From Pedobacter endophyticus (GTDB lineage Bacteria; Bacteroidota; Bacteroidia; Sphingobacteriales; Sphingobacteriaceae), in contig NZ_CP064939.1 in assembly GCF_015679185.1 (NCBI RefSeq), positions 5,270,001 through 5,334,000 on the forward strand: a DNA stretch of 64,000 nt, written 5' to 3'. This document shows, piece after piece, positions 47,999-58,132 of this stretch (its first letter is position 1; each line of letters opens with the position of its first letter). The notes under the pieces are model-generated. The model saw only the letters and a program-made list of their open reading frames with translations. It was not told where the DNA came from and made no database searches. The position numbers and the translations under genes were made by a program.

Positions 47999-49252
47999 AT
48001 TTCCCAATACCTTCAATATTGCGCTTGCCTTTAGTAAGCATTCTTCGTACTCTTTCTCTGCATCGCATTGAAATGTAATTGCACCACCGACCTGAAAGGA
48101 TAAGTATTTACTGCTGGCGTTATAAAGGATACTTCGTATTACGACATTAAAATCAAAATTGCCTTCGGGCGTAATGCAACCGAAGGAGCCGGAATAAGCT
48201 CCTCTTTTGGTTTCCTCGTAGGTTTCGATTAATTTCATCGCTTTAACTTTCGGTGCACCCGTCATGGAACCCATCGGAAAAGCATTTTTAATTGCGTCGA
48301 TAAAATGGACTTGCGCATCTAGTTCGCAGCTGATGGTTGAAATCATTTGGTGTACCTGGGGGAAGCTGTAAATGCCAAACAGTTCATCTACCTTCACAGA
48401 GCCTTTAACGGCTGACTTGGTGAGGTCGTGACGGACGAGATCGACGATCATCACATTTTCTGATTGCTCCTTGATATCATTTTTAAGCTGAATTTTGATC
48501 TGCTCATCTTCTGCCAGATCGTTACTTCGCCGTGCCGTTCCCTTAATGGGTTGAGACGTTAAAGTTGAACCACGTTTACACAAAAATCGCTCGGGTGTTG
48601 CAGATAAAATGTACTGCTCATAAATCTTGAAATAGCCAGCGAAGGGGGTGGGAGATACCTTATTCAGCAGTTCGAAAGTTGGCAAAGGGTTAATTGTCGC
48701 ATTTTCTGCAAAAAACTCCTGACAAAAGTTTACCTCATAAATGTCGCCACGAGCAATATGGTCTTTTAAGGCGTCGACTTTTTCCAGGTAATTTTGCTTG
48801 GAAAGCCGTTGTTTTATTTTTATCGATTCGTTTGCGTCATTTTCGGTAATAATGAAGTTGCTGATTTCTTCCAAAATGGCGTTGTCACCCATGAGCATTT
48901 GTAACTGCCCATCCTTTGAAGCGATTAAATACCTGGGAACAAAAAAGAAGAGGTCAGGGAAATTTAGATAATCGGCGTTGTTCGACTGAAGATCTTCGGT
49001 CTGATTCTTTAAATCGTAGCTAAAGAAACCGAATAGCCAGTTTTTATGGAGTTCGTAAAATGTTTTTAAGTGTTCGAATGCGTTTCCGTTAGCGCATTTT
49101 AGTTCTGCCTGAACATCTACAGCAAGGATAAAATCGTAAGCCGAATAGGCATCTTTATAATGATTGGAATCTAAAAAGCAGCACACATCATACTGGTTTG
49201 CCCAACGCAATGCGCTTTGTTTAAAATCGGATGTGTTTTGTAGGGTTTCCAA
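47996..49252 (-). CDS. pabB: Aminodeoxychorismate/anthranilate synthase component I (PabB-like), TTG start
   Basis: Chorismate-binding enzyme (418 residues) that makes 4-amino-4-deoxychorismate for folate with a glutamine amidotransferase partner not in the window. The C-terminal catalytic domain shows IYEVNFCQEFFA, SPTPFAGYFKI, LSATPERFLC, QPIKGTARR, MIVDLVRHDL, and GAPKVKAMKLIE, the usual chorismate-enzyme set. The single-subunit form lacks an amidotransferase domain. No ATG precedes the first conserved region; the start is TTG at 49250-49252. The gene ends inside the octamer repeat. Confidence 0.9.
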   Translation of the reverse strand: METLQNTSDFKQSALRWANQYDVCCFLDSNHYKDAYSAYDFILAVDVQAELKCANGNAFEHLKTFYELHKNWLFGFFSYDLKNQTEDLQSNNADYLNFPDLFFFVPRYLIASKDGQLQMLMGDNAILEEISNFIITENDANESIKIKQRLSKQNYLEKVDALKDHIARGDIYEVNFCQEFFAENATINPLPTFELLNKVSPTPFAGYFKIYEQYILSATPERFLCKRGSTLTSQPIKGTARRSNDLAEDEQIKIQLKNDIKEQSENVMIVDLVRHDLTKSAVKGSVKVDELFGIYSFPQVHQMISTISCELDAQVHFIDAIKNAFPMGSMTGAPKVKAMKLIETYEETKRGAYSGSFGCITPEGNFDFNVVIRSILYNASSKYLSFQVGGAITFQCDAEKEYEECLLKASAILKVLGN

Positions 49253-49812
49253 GATGCGCCAAAGGTAAGTAAACGCAATAGAAGTGGAAAGATGCGATGT
49301 AGAGAATTTTGAGGATATTGGGATTCTGGTCAGAGACCCACTTTAAAAGACCTCTCCGCTGCGGTCGAGATGACGGCTGCGGATGAGATGACGACCTGAT
49401 GTATAAAAAAAGCAAACCAATTTTGGATTGCTTTTGGCTCCGTCAGTTGAAACTGAAGGTAATGGTTTGATAGCGATTTGATGATAGGCATTTGCAATTC
49501 ATTGCCGTTGACTTCAGTCAACGGTTAAAGAAGGTAAAGAGCGAGTTAAAAAGATCTCTCCGCTGCGGTCGAGATGACGGTTGCGATTGAGAATAATTCC
49601 TAAAAAAAACATCCTAATTATGGATTGCTTTTGGCTCCGTCAGTTGAAACTGACGGTAATGGTTTGATAGCGATTTGATGATAGGCATTTGCAATTCATT
49701 GCCGTTGACTTCAGTCAACGGTTGAAGAAGGTAAAGAACCAGTTTAAAAGATCTCTCCGCTGCGGTCGAGATGACTTAGCTAGCAGCCGATGACGACATT
49801 GTAAAAGAAAAG

Positions 49813-50115
49813 TCAGTGTTGTTTAGGGTTCATCTTGGTATGCCTAACCCTTAATATTCGAATTATTTCGTTTTCATTACGATAAGATACTCTAAAATGA
49901 TGTTTTTCAAAAGCACGATAGGTTCCATCGTTATCTTTTTTATACTGGTCGATTTTATGCTTTTCGGGGTATTTTGCAATATTCTCAACAGCAATAACTA
50001 AATCATTAATCACCTTGATTGCAGCCTTATCAGATTCTTTGCTGATATAATCGTGAATTTCTTTCAGATGGTTTTGCGCTGGCTTAGTCCAAACAATTTC
50101 TAAAGTGTTCTTCAC
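49813..50115 (-). CDS. RelE/ParE-family toxin
   Basis: A 100-residue basic protein of the RelE/ParE superfamily, likely an mRNA endonuclease or gyrase inhibitor. It has the usual alpha-beta order with an N-terminal helix pair (KPAQNHLKEIHDYISKES) and C-terminal strands ending in IIRILRVRHTKMNPKQ. Start choice: GTG at 50115 overlaps the antitoxin stop (GTGA), and a TTG one codon earlier is possible. Translational coupling to the upstream antitoxin gene is clear. RelE and ParE mechanisms cannot be told apart by eye. Confidence 0.85.
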   Translation of the reverse strand: MKNTLEIVWTKPAQNHLKEIHDYISKESDKAAIKVINDLVIAVENIAKYPEKHKIDQYKKDNDGTYRAFEKHHFRVSYRNENEIIRILRVRHTKMNPKQH

Positions 50116-50339
50116 CAACTTTTGATTTCTTTCAATAGCTCATTTTGCGTGATGAAATTGCCGTTTTTAAATTCAGTTTCTGCAGCTAAAAGTTCATTAT
50201 TATATTGGTCTAAAGTAATATTGCCATTTTCGCCTTTACTTTTTATAAACGCTTTCAACATGTTGACCACAGACATTTTTTCGGCATCATCTAGCTGAGT
50301 AAAATAATTAAGCATTTCATTTTCTAAGATAATTGCCAT
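50112..50339 (-). CDS. Antitoxin of RelE/ParE-type module
   Basis: A 75-residue acidic protein upstream of the toxin and overlapping it by four bases, the normal order for type II modules. It is helical and charged, without a clear DNA-binding motif such as a full ribbon-helix-helix; the C-terminal half (LDQYNNELLAAETEFKNGNF) probably wraps the toxin. Family assignment is by position and the look of related small Bacteroidota antitoxins. The pair lies within the satellite array, which suggests it arrived by insertion. Confidence 0.8.
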   Translation of the reverse strand: MAIILENEMLNYFTQLDDAEKMSVVNMLKAFIKSKGENGNITLDQYNNELLAAETEFKNGNFITQNELLKEIKSW

Positions 50340-51101
50340 AATGATGTGTTATACTCAAATTTACATAAATAGAATGTTATAAGCAAATTGCTGTTTTTCC
50401 TTTCCAAAATAAAAAAGCAACCCTATTGTGGATTGCTTTTGGCTTCATCAGTTGAAACTGACGGTAATGATTTGATAATAGATATTTTGCAATTCATTGC
50501 CGTCAACGGTTGAAGAAGGTAAAGAGCGAGTTAAAAAGATCTCTCCGCTGCGGTCGAGATGACGGCTGCGGTCGAGATGACGATTAATTCATGAAAAAAA
50601 GCAACCCAATTTTGGATTGCTTTTGGCTCCGTCAGTTGAAACTGACGGCAATGATTTGATGATAGATATTTTGCACTTCATTGCCGTTGACTTCAGTCAA
50701 CGGTTGAAGAAGGTAAAGAACCAGTTTAAAAGATCTCTCCGCTGCGGTCGAGATGACGACTGCGGATGAGATGACGACTTGATGTATAAAAAAAGCAACC
50801 CAATTATGGATTGTTTTTGGCTCCGTCAGTTGAAACTGACGGTAATGGTTTGATAGCGATTTGATGATAGATACTTTGCACTTCACTGCCGTTGACTTCA
50901 GTCAACGGTTGAAGAAGGTAAAGAGCGAGTTAAAAAGATCTCTCCGCTGCGGCCGAGATGAGGGCTGCGGATGAGATGACGACTTGATGTATAAAAAAAA
51001 GCAACCCAATTTTGGATTGCTTTTTAAAGGCTTTTTGATGATAGATATTTTGCACTCCATTGCCGTTGACTTCAGTCAACGGTTTGCGGCGAGAAGGCGT
51101 T

Positions 51102-52403
<1,302 letters not shown>

Positions 52404-52420
52404 TTATTTTGTAAATTGAT

Positions 52421-52915
52421 TTAGTTTGCTTCAACCTTGGCCGCTTCGGTGCTTTCGCTTACTTTTCGGGCCATGCTGCAATCTGAGCAGAAACCATAGA
52501 GGTTTAAAGAATGGTGCTTTACATCAAACTTTAATAGATCGCCAACCATGGTTTGGATTTGGTGAATACGGGGATCACAGAATTCTACAACCTTACCACA
52601 CTCAATACAGATTACGTGGTCGTGCTGGCGGTACCCATAAGATTTCTCGAATTGCGCCATGTTTTTGCCAAACTGGTGTTTGGTAACCAGATCGCATGAA
52701 ACCAATAGCTCTAACGTGTTATACACCGTAGCACGACTTACGCGGTACTTTTGGTTCTTCATGTGAATATATAGGGTTTCAACGTCAAAGTGGTCGTTTC
52801 TGGAATATATTTCCTCCAATATGGCGAAACGCTCAGGTGTTTTGCGTAGATTCTTGTTTTCTAAATAAGCCTCAAAAATCTTGCGAACGAGCTCATTTGT
52901 ATTTTGTTCAGACAT
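52421..52915 (-). CDS. fur: Fur-family metalloregulator
   Basis: Dimeric DNA-binding regulator (164 residues) that senses iron, peroxide or zinc. It has an N-terminal winged helix (RKTPERFAILEEIYSRNDHFDVETLYIHM) and a dimerisation and metal domain with two CxxC pairs, CIEC (near 108) and CSDC (near 148), and a His-rich HDH motif. These residues suit a structural zinc site and a regulatory site. Fur, PerR and Zur cannot be separated by eye. A TACCTTTG -7 box lies 17 bases upstream. Upstream of purA; PerR-type control of katG is only a speculation. Confidence 0.88.
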   Translation of the reverse strand: MSEQNTNELVRKIFEAYLENKNLRKTPERFAILEEIYSRNDHFDVETLYIHMKNQKYRVSRATVYNTLELLVSCDLVTKHQFGKNMAQFEKSYGYRQHDHVICIECGKVVEFCDPRIHQIQTMVGDLLKFDVKHHSLNLYGFCSDCSMARKVSESTEAAKVEAN

Positions 52916-52979
52916 AGTTTTTAAACTCCATTCAAAGGTATATAAATTGTTTGATTGTTGTAGTGTTTGATTGTTGAAT

Positions 52980-53160
52980 TGTTGTAATATGTCGGGAAGT
53001 CCGAAGTGCTTAGTCCATAGTCTTTAGTCGACAGTCTTTAGTCTGTAGTCTAAAGTCGTGTCGTATGCACCCAGACCTCCGACTTTCGGACTTCGGACTT
53101 TCGGACTTCGGACTTCTGACTTCGGACTAACGACTCCGGACTCACGACTCCCGACTCAAG
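52980..53160. repeat. CTTCGGACTT short-word repeat downstream of rel/spoT
   Basis: About 180 bases of quasi-periodic words (GTCTTTAGTC, CTTCGGACTT, CTCACGACTCCC) with a period near 10 bases. The same words fill 2947-2995, 39635-39765 and 45065-45215. The run ends at the rel/spoT stop. Confidence 0.7.
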
Positions 53161-53161
53161 A

Positions 53162-55369
53162 CTATGCATCAAACCTTGTTACGCCTGTAACTCCTCTTAC
53201 CTGCAACAAATTTTTAATCAGGTTTTCCAGATGCTCTGTATCGTTAACGAAAATCATGATCGATCCCTCAAAAATGCCTTCATTGGTATCAACGGTAATC
53301 GATCGCATATTTACCTTAAAATCGGTAGAAATTACCCGGGTAATATTGTTTATCAAACCAACATCATCTATCCCTACAATGCGCAAACCGGTTAAAAAAG
53401 TCAGTTCCTGTTGCTTGTTCCATTTTGCCTTTACAATCCGATAGCCATAATTTGCCATTAATTGGGCAGCATTCGGACAATTAGTCCGGTGGATTTTGAT
53501 GCCATCGCTAACTGTTATGAAACCGAAAACGTCATCGCCCGGAATTGGGTTACAACAAGCTGCAAGCGTGTAATCGATGCGCTGCATATCTTCGCCAATT
53601 AACAGAATGTCCGAATCGCCACCTTTAATTTTGCTTTTAACTCCTTCGACGCTAAGGTTTTCAGGACGCTCGGGCCCGCGGCTTTCTACCTCTTTTTCGG
53701 TATTCAGGTATTCCTTAATATCCTTGAGTTCTATTTTACCCAAAGCCACGTTTACAAAAAGCTCTTGCGTAGATGGCAGCTTGAAGAAGTAACTCAGCTT
53801 CTGAATGTTATCGGTATTGTAGGTAATTTTGAGCGACTTCATTTTACGTTCCAAAATCTCCTTGCCATTGTCGGCAATTTTACGTTTTTCTTCTTTGAGC
53901 GAGGACTTTATCTTCGATTTTGCCTTCGCGGTAACCACGATATTCAGCCAATCCTCTTTTGGTGTTTGCTTGTTCGAGGTGATGATTTCTACCTGATCTC
54001 CATTTTGGAGTTTGTAGGAAATAGGAACCAGTTTATGGTTTACCTTGGCCCCAATACACGTTGCGCCGACTCCGGTATGGATCTCGAATGCAAAATCCAA
54101 AGCGGTTGCACCCAATGGGAGTTGGATTAAGGCTCCTTTTGGCGTAAAAATGAAAATCTCATCAGAGAAAAGATTCATTTTGAAATCATCAAGGAAGTCC
54201 AATGCATTCGCTTCCGGGTTGCTTAACATTTCGCGAACCTTTTGAATCCATTGATCCAGGCCATTATCATTGCTCGATTCTTTGTATTTCCAGTGTGCTG
54301 CAAATCCCTTTTCGGCAATCTCGTTCATTCTTTGTGTGCGGATTTGAACCTCAACCCACTGTCCGCGGGGTCCCATTACAGTAGTGTGCAAACTTTCGTA
54401 GCCATTACCCTTCGGCGATGACACCCAGTCGCGGAGGCGATCCGGATTGGGGCGGTACAAATCCGTTACAATTGAATACGCTTTCCAACAATCCGCTTTT
54501 TCGTTTTCTATGGCCGAATCAAGGATGATGCGAATGGCAAAAAGATCATAAACCTCTTCGAAGGGAATGTTCTTCTTTTTCATCTTATTCCATATCGAAT
54601 GGATAGATTTGGGCCTTCCGTACACATCAGCTACTAAACCCTGCTCGTGAACGATTTCATCAATTGGTTCAACAAATTTCTTGATAAACAGCGCACGCTC
54701 AGCCTTTTTTTCGTTTAACTTTTTGGCGATGAATTTATAGGTGTCAGGATCGAGATACTTCATTGAAAGATCTTCCAACTCTGATTTTATGGCATATAAC
54801 CCTAACCTGTGGGCCAGTGGGGCGTAGAGGTAAATGGTTTCTGAGGCAATTTTAAGCTGTTTATGGCGAGGCATAAAATCCATCGTACGCATGTTATGCA
54901 AACGATCGGCAAGCTTGATTAAAATAACGCGAACATCATCGGCAAGCGTAAGTAACATCTTCCGAAAATTTTCGGCCTGTAGCGAGCTATTGGTATCAAA
55001 AACGCCCGAGATTTTGGTTAGTCCATCGATAATTTTCGCGGTTTTTTTGCCAAATTCTCGCTCAATATCTTCGAGCGTAATGTCCGTATCCTCTACAACA
55101 TCGTGCAACAAGGCACACACAATGGAGGTTGTGCCCAGGCCAATTTCTTCGGCAGCAATCTGCGCCACGGCAATAGGATGGTAAATATAAGGCTCGCCAG
55201 ATTTACGGCGCATATCTTTGTGGCTCTCCAGCGCCATATCGAAAGCTTTCCTGATTTCTTTTTTATCGCCCCGTTGTAAAGTTGATTTGCTCGCCCGTAA
55301 TAATGCCCTATATCGTTTAAGAATTTCTTGCTTTTCCGCCTCTAAATCAATCACTAACTCTGTTTTCAT
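53162..55369 (-). CDS. relA: Bifunctional (p)ppGpp synthetase/hydrolase, RelA/SpoT family
   Basis: Makes and degrades the stringent-response alarmone. The 735-residue protein has an HD hydrolase domain with HDVVEDTD and RLHNMRT motifs (about residues 80-150), the synthetase domain with RPKSIHSIWNKM and GNGYESLHTTVMGPRG (about 240-350), a TGS domain (IFTPKGALIQLPLGATALDFAFEIH), and a C-terminal ACT domain. The synthetase loop reads PDRLRDWVSSPK, basic in character, as in bifunctional enzymes. The intact HD motif predicts hydrolase activity too. Confidence 0.95.
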   Translation of the reverse strand: MKTELVIDLEAEKQEILKRYRALLRASKSTLQRGDKKEIRKAFDMALESHKDMRRKSGEPYIYHPIAVAQIAAEEIGLGTTSIVCALLHDVVEDTDITLEDIEREFGKKTAKIIDGLTKISGVFDTNSSLQAENFRKMLLTLADDVRVILIKLADRLHNMRTMDFMPRHKQLKIASETIYLYAPLAHRLGLYAIKSELEDLSMKYLDPDTYKFIAKKLNEKKAERALFIKKFVEPIDEIVHEQGLVADVYGRPKSIHSIWNKMKKKNIPFEEVYDLFAIRIILDSAIENEKADCWKAYSIVTDLYRPNPDRLRDWVSSPKGNGYESLHTTVMGPRGQWVEVQIRTQRMNEIAEKGFAAHWKYKESSNDNGLDQWIQKVREMLSNPEANALDFLDDFKMNLFSDEIFIFTPKGALIQLPLGATALDFAFEIHTGVGATCIGAKVNHKLVPISYKLQNGDQVEIITSNKQTPKEDWLNIVVTAKAKSKIKSSLKEEKRKIADNGKEILERKMKSLKITYNTDNIQKLSYFFKLPSTQELFVNVALGKIELKDIKEYLNTEKEVESRGPERPENLSVEGVKSKIKGGDSDILLIGEDMQRIDYTLAACCNPIPGDDVFGFITVSDGIKIHRTNCPNAAQLMANYGYRIVKAKWNKQQELTFLTGLRIVGIDDVGLINNITRVISTDFKVNMRSITVDTNEGIFEGSIMIFVNDTEHLENLIKNLLQVRGVTGVTRFDA

Positions 55370-55455
55370 TTGTTTTTTTTGCGTAAAATTTGCGTCTTAT
55401 TTAGTAATAAAACTTATATTAGTTTGGTTGAACAACTAATATATGAAATAACACC

Positions 55456-55463
55456 TAACTTTG
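55456..55463 (+). promoter_or_regulatory. -7 promoter element of the DUF4294-gpx-bshB1 operon
   Basis: TAACTTTG matches TAnnTTTG and ends 15 bases before the DUF4294 ATG. The nearest TTG lies 25 bases upstream, not the usual 19. Confidence 0.45.
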
Positions 55464-55478
55464 TAAAAGTATAAATTT

Positions 55479-56093
55479 ATGAAATTTAAAGGGCTAATCA
55501 TTCTGTTTATTGTCATGATTTTTAGCGTAAAGCTAAAAGCGCAAGATTCTATTGCTCCGGTTTTTCCGAAATTGGGCAAGGCAGACACCATCAGAGTGGC
55601 CTCTACAAATGATCATGGTGTAATGATTCCCTGGATGCAACTGCAGGATGTGAGCATTTACGCGGCGAGGATCTGGAAATCGCCTGCCGAACAGGCCGCT
55701 TTTAACCGGTTGCGCTATAACGTATTAAAGGTGATGCCCTATGCCTTGTATGCCAAGCGCCGGTACGAACAATTAGAACAGGATATTGCCCATACACCCG
55801 AAAAAAAGGAGCAAAAAAAATTGGTTAAACAGTGCGATAAGGAAATAAAAGACATGTTTAACCGGGAGATAAAGGAACTGACCATTACGCAAGGGCAAAT
55901 TTTAACCAAGCTGATCGACCGCGAAGTAGGCAGAACTACCTACGATATTGTTAAACAAACAAAGGGCGGCTTTGCAGCATTTTCATATCAGATTATTGCA
56001 CGTGTGGTTGGCCACAATTTAAAAAGTACTTACGATCCAAATGAGGACAGGGATATCGAATCCATCATCCGTACCTCGGGTTTTTATCAATAA
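55479..56093 (+). CDS. DUF4294 domain exported protein
   Basis: A 204-residue protein of the Bacteroidota-specific DUF4294 family, with a signal peptide (about 1-21, ending in LKAQ). The mature part is a charged helical domain. It begins with an MIPWMQLQDVSIYAARIWKS segment, then a long Lys/Glu-rich helix (KRRYEQLEQDIAHTPEKKEQ) and a C-terminal region (ITQGQILTKLIDREVGRTTY). The function is unknown. It is the first gene of an operon with a glutathione peroxidase and BshB1 (gaps of 5 and 4 bases), hinting at a link with envelope or redox homeostasis. Confidence 0.82.
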   Translation: MKFKGLIILFIVMIFSVKLKAQDSIAPVFPKLGKADTIRVASTNDHGVMIPWMQLQDVSIYAARIWKSPAEQAAFNRLRYNVLKVMPYALYAKRRYEQLEQDIAHTPEKKEQKKLVKQCDKEIKDMFNREIKELTITQGQILTKLIDREVGRTTYDIVKQTKGGFAAFSYQIIARVVGHNLKSTYDPNEDRDIESIIRTSGFYQ

Positions 56094-56098
56094 TTATA

Positions 56099-56614
56099 AT
56101 GCAGGAGAGCATTCCGAATATTTATTCTTTCAAGGTTAAAAAGATCAATGGCGAAGACCAGCCTTTGTCTGCTTACCGCAACAAGGTGCTTTTAATCGTA
56201 AATACGGCTTCCGAGTGCGGTTTTACGCCACAGTTAAAGGAGCTGCAATTGTTGAGAGACGAAATTGACAATCCCGATTTCGAAATTTTGGGTTTTCCAT
56301 CTAACGATTTTGGTAAGCAGGAGCCGCTTAACGGGGCGGAAATCGCTTCATTTTGCGAGGTCAATCACGGTGCAACATTTCCTGTATTTGATAAAATTAT
56401 GGTTCGTGGCGAACATGCTCATCCGCTGTATCAGTTTTTAGGCGATAAGAAGCAGAATGCCAGTCTAAGCTCTAAACCGCGATGGAACTTTCATAAATAC
56501 CTCATTAACAAAAAGGGCGAACTTGTAGATTATTATCTGCCGTTTACCAAGCCCCTGAGCTCAAAGATTAAAAAGAAAATTCAGCGCCTACTGACTGAAG
56601 ACCACCAACAATAA
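56099..56614 (+). CDS. Glutathione peroxidase-family thiol peroxidase
   Basis: A 171-residue thioredoxin-fold peroxidase that reduces hydrogen peroxide or lipid hydroperoxides. The catalytic Cys is in NTASECGFTPQ (near residue 40), the Gln in FGKQEP (near 75) and the Trp in RWNFHKYLI (near 131). The protein has Cys rather than selenocysteine. Most such bacterial enzymes use thioredoxin rather than glutathione. The gene sits between DUF4294 and bshB1 with tight spacing, so bacillithiol could be the physiological thiol, an inference from position. Confidence 0.93.
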   Translation: MQESIPNIYSFKVKKINGEDQPLSAYRNKVLLIVNTASECGFTPQLKELQLLRDEIDNPDFEILGFPSNDFGKQEPLNGAEIASFCEVNHGATFPVFDKIMVRGEHAHPLYQFLGDKKQNASLSSKPRWNFHKYLINKKGELVDYYLPFTKPLSSKIKKKIQRLLTEDHQQ

Positions 56615-56618
56615 ATTA

Positions 56619-57335
56619 ATGAAATTAGACATTTTAGTTATCGCCGTTCATCCCGATGATGCAGAGCTTTGCTGTTCGGGAACGATTTTGAAGCACATAG
56701 CCCTTGGTAAAAAGGTAGGAATAATAGATTTAACCCGCGGTGAACTGGGAACCCGGGGAACCGCCGAAACGCGGGATGAAGAGGCTGCTGATTCGGCCAA
56801 AATTTTAGGTTTGCACGCCCGTGAAAACTTAAGGCTGCGTGATGGATTTTTTCAAAATGATGAATTTCACCGTTTGGAAGTCATAAAGGCCATCAGAAAA
56901 TACCAACCAGAAATTATTTTAAGCAATGCGTTGGAAGATCGCCACCCAGATCACGGTAGAGCAGGCGATTTGGTGTACGATGCTGTTTTTCTATCCGGAT
57001 TGCCCAAGATTGAAACTGAGGTTGACGGAGCTAAACAAACTGCCCACCGCCCTCGGTTATTGCTTCAATTTATTCAGGACCGTTATCTTAAGCCTGATAT
57101 CATTGTCGATATTTCTGATCATATGGACAAAAAGATTGAGTCGATTAAGGCATTTAAAACGCAGTTTTACAATCCAGATGTTGCGGGACAACAAACTTAT
57201 ATTTCGTCGCCAGAGTTTTTTGAAACCGTTATTGGCCGTTCGAGGGAGTTCGGTAAGAGTATTGGCGCCACTTTTGGCGAGGGCTTTACCTCAAGAAAGT
57301 TATTGGGCGTTGATAATTTGTTCGATCTGCGGTAA
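56619..57335 (+). CDS. bshB1: Bacillithiol biosynthesis deacetylase BshB1
   Basis: Zinc-dependent hydrolase (238 residues) of the PIG-L/LmbE family that deacetylates GlcNAc-malate to GlcN-malate in bacillithiol synthesis. The zinc-binding AVHPDDAEL motif is at residues 9-17, with the second His in DRHPDHGRAGDLV near 110. The segment TRGELGTRGTAETRDEEAADSAKILG is the BshB1 signature. It is the last gene of an operon with a glutathione peroxidase. Bacteroidota commonly use bacillithiol; bshA and bshC are not in the window. The tandem array starts 52 bases after the stop. Confidence 0.92.
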   Translation: MKLDILVIAVHPDDAELCCSGTILKHIALGKKVGIIDLTRGELGTRGTAETRDEEAADSAKILGLHARENLRLRDGFFQNDEFHRLEVIKAIRKYQPEIILSNALEDRHPDHGRAGDLVYDAVFLSGLPKIETEVDGAKQTAHRPRLLLQFIQDRYLKPDIIVDISDHMDKKIESIKAFKTQFYNPDVAGQQTYISSPEFFETVIGRSREFGKSIGATFGEGFTSRKLLGVDNLFDLR

Positions 57336-57361
57336 GGTTTTAGGCGAAGAACGTTAATACG

Positions 57362-57998
57362 CCGTCATATCGAAAAGCGATCCTTTAGTACTTAGCAAAC
57401 AGATTTCTCCGCTACGGTCGAAATGACGGGAAAATGAAGGGCAGCAGTACTTAGCAAATAGATTTCTCCGCCACGGTCGAAATGACGGGAAAATGAAGGG
57501 CGGCAGTACTTAGCAAACAGATTTCTCCGCTACGGTCGAAATGACGGGAAAATGAAGGGCAGCAGTACTTAGCAAACAGATTTCTCCGCTACGGTCGAAA
57601 TGACGGGAAAATGAAGGGCAGCAGTACTTAGCAAACAGATTTCTCCGCTACGGTCGAAATGACGGGAAAATGAAGGGTAGCAGTACTTCGCAAACAGATT
57701 TCTCGGCTGCGCTCGAAATGACGGGAAAATGAAGGGCAGCAGTACTTAGCAAACAGATTTCTCGGCTGCGCTCGAAATGACGGGAAAATGAAGGGCAGCA
57801 GTACCTAGCAAACAGATTTCTCGGCTGCGCTCGAAATGACGGGAAATGAAGGGCAGCAGTACTTAGCAAACAGATTTCTCCGCTACGGTCGAAATGACGT
57901 GAAAATGAAGGGTAGCAGTACTTAGCAAACAGATTTTCTCGGCTGCGCTCGAAATGATGGATTATAAATACACCGTCATATTGAAAAGCGATCCTTCA
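57362..57998. repeat. 59-bp tandem array, ten units, flanked by a direct repeat
   Basis: AGTA begins units at 57387, 57446, 57505, 57564, 57623, 57682, 57741, 57800, 57858 and 57917: period 59, once 58. Units read AGTACTTAGCAAACAGATTT, then CTCCGCTACGGTCGAAATGA and CGGGAAAATGAAGGGCAGC, with one variant block (GGCTGCGCTC for CGCTACGGTC) in four of the ten. A segment reading CGTCAT.TTGAAAAGCGATCC-like sequence flanks the array on both sides (57363 and 57972). The core CTCCGCT.CGGTCGA.ATGACG also occurs in the array at 49352-51085. Confidence 0.95.
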
Positions 57999-58132
57999 TC
58001 GGTTGAGATATTTGTTGCCAATTAGTACCAAGAAGGGGCAATAGTATCGAAATGACGAAAGGTTCAAAGTGACCACAACAACCCCTCGCCAACAAAATCA
58101 GCACTCGTTTGTTATTCTCAAAACGAATAATA

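Larger units (their letters stand above)
49352..51085. repeat. Tandem satellite, ~194-205-bp units, interrupted by a toxin-antitoxin module
   Basis: CTCTCCGCT recurs at 49352, 49556, 49753, 50541, 50735 and 50940, giving periods of 204, 197, (788), 194 and 205 bases. Each unit has two related palindromes, CCGTCAGTTGAAACTGACGG and CCGTTGACTTCAGTCAACGG, plus a terminator-like AAAAAGCAACCC...GGATTGCTTTTT and a CTCCGCTGCGGTCGAGATGA word. The 788-base interval equals one unit plus some 590 bases carrying the RelE/ParE pair. The unit sequence differs from that of the array at 1265-2800. Confidence 0.9.

Noticed and set aside
57387-57960. 59-base period suggested integron attC sites
   Set aside because: No GTTRRRY/RYYYAAC pairs with inverted arms and no gene cassettes or integrase are present; units are simply tandem.
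57387-57960. CRISPR array
   Set aside because: No unique spacers; whole units repeat head to tail, with no cas genes.
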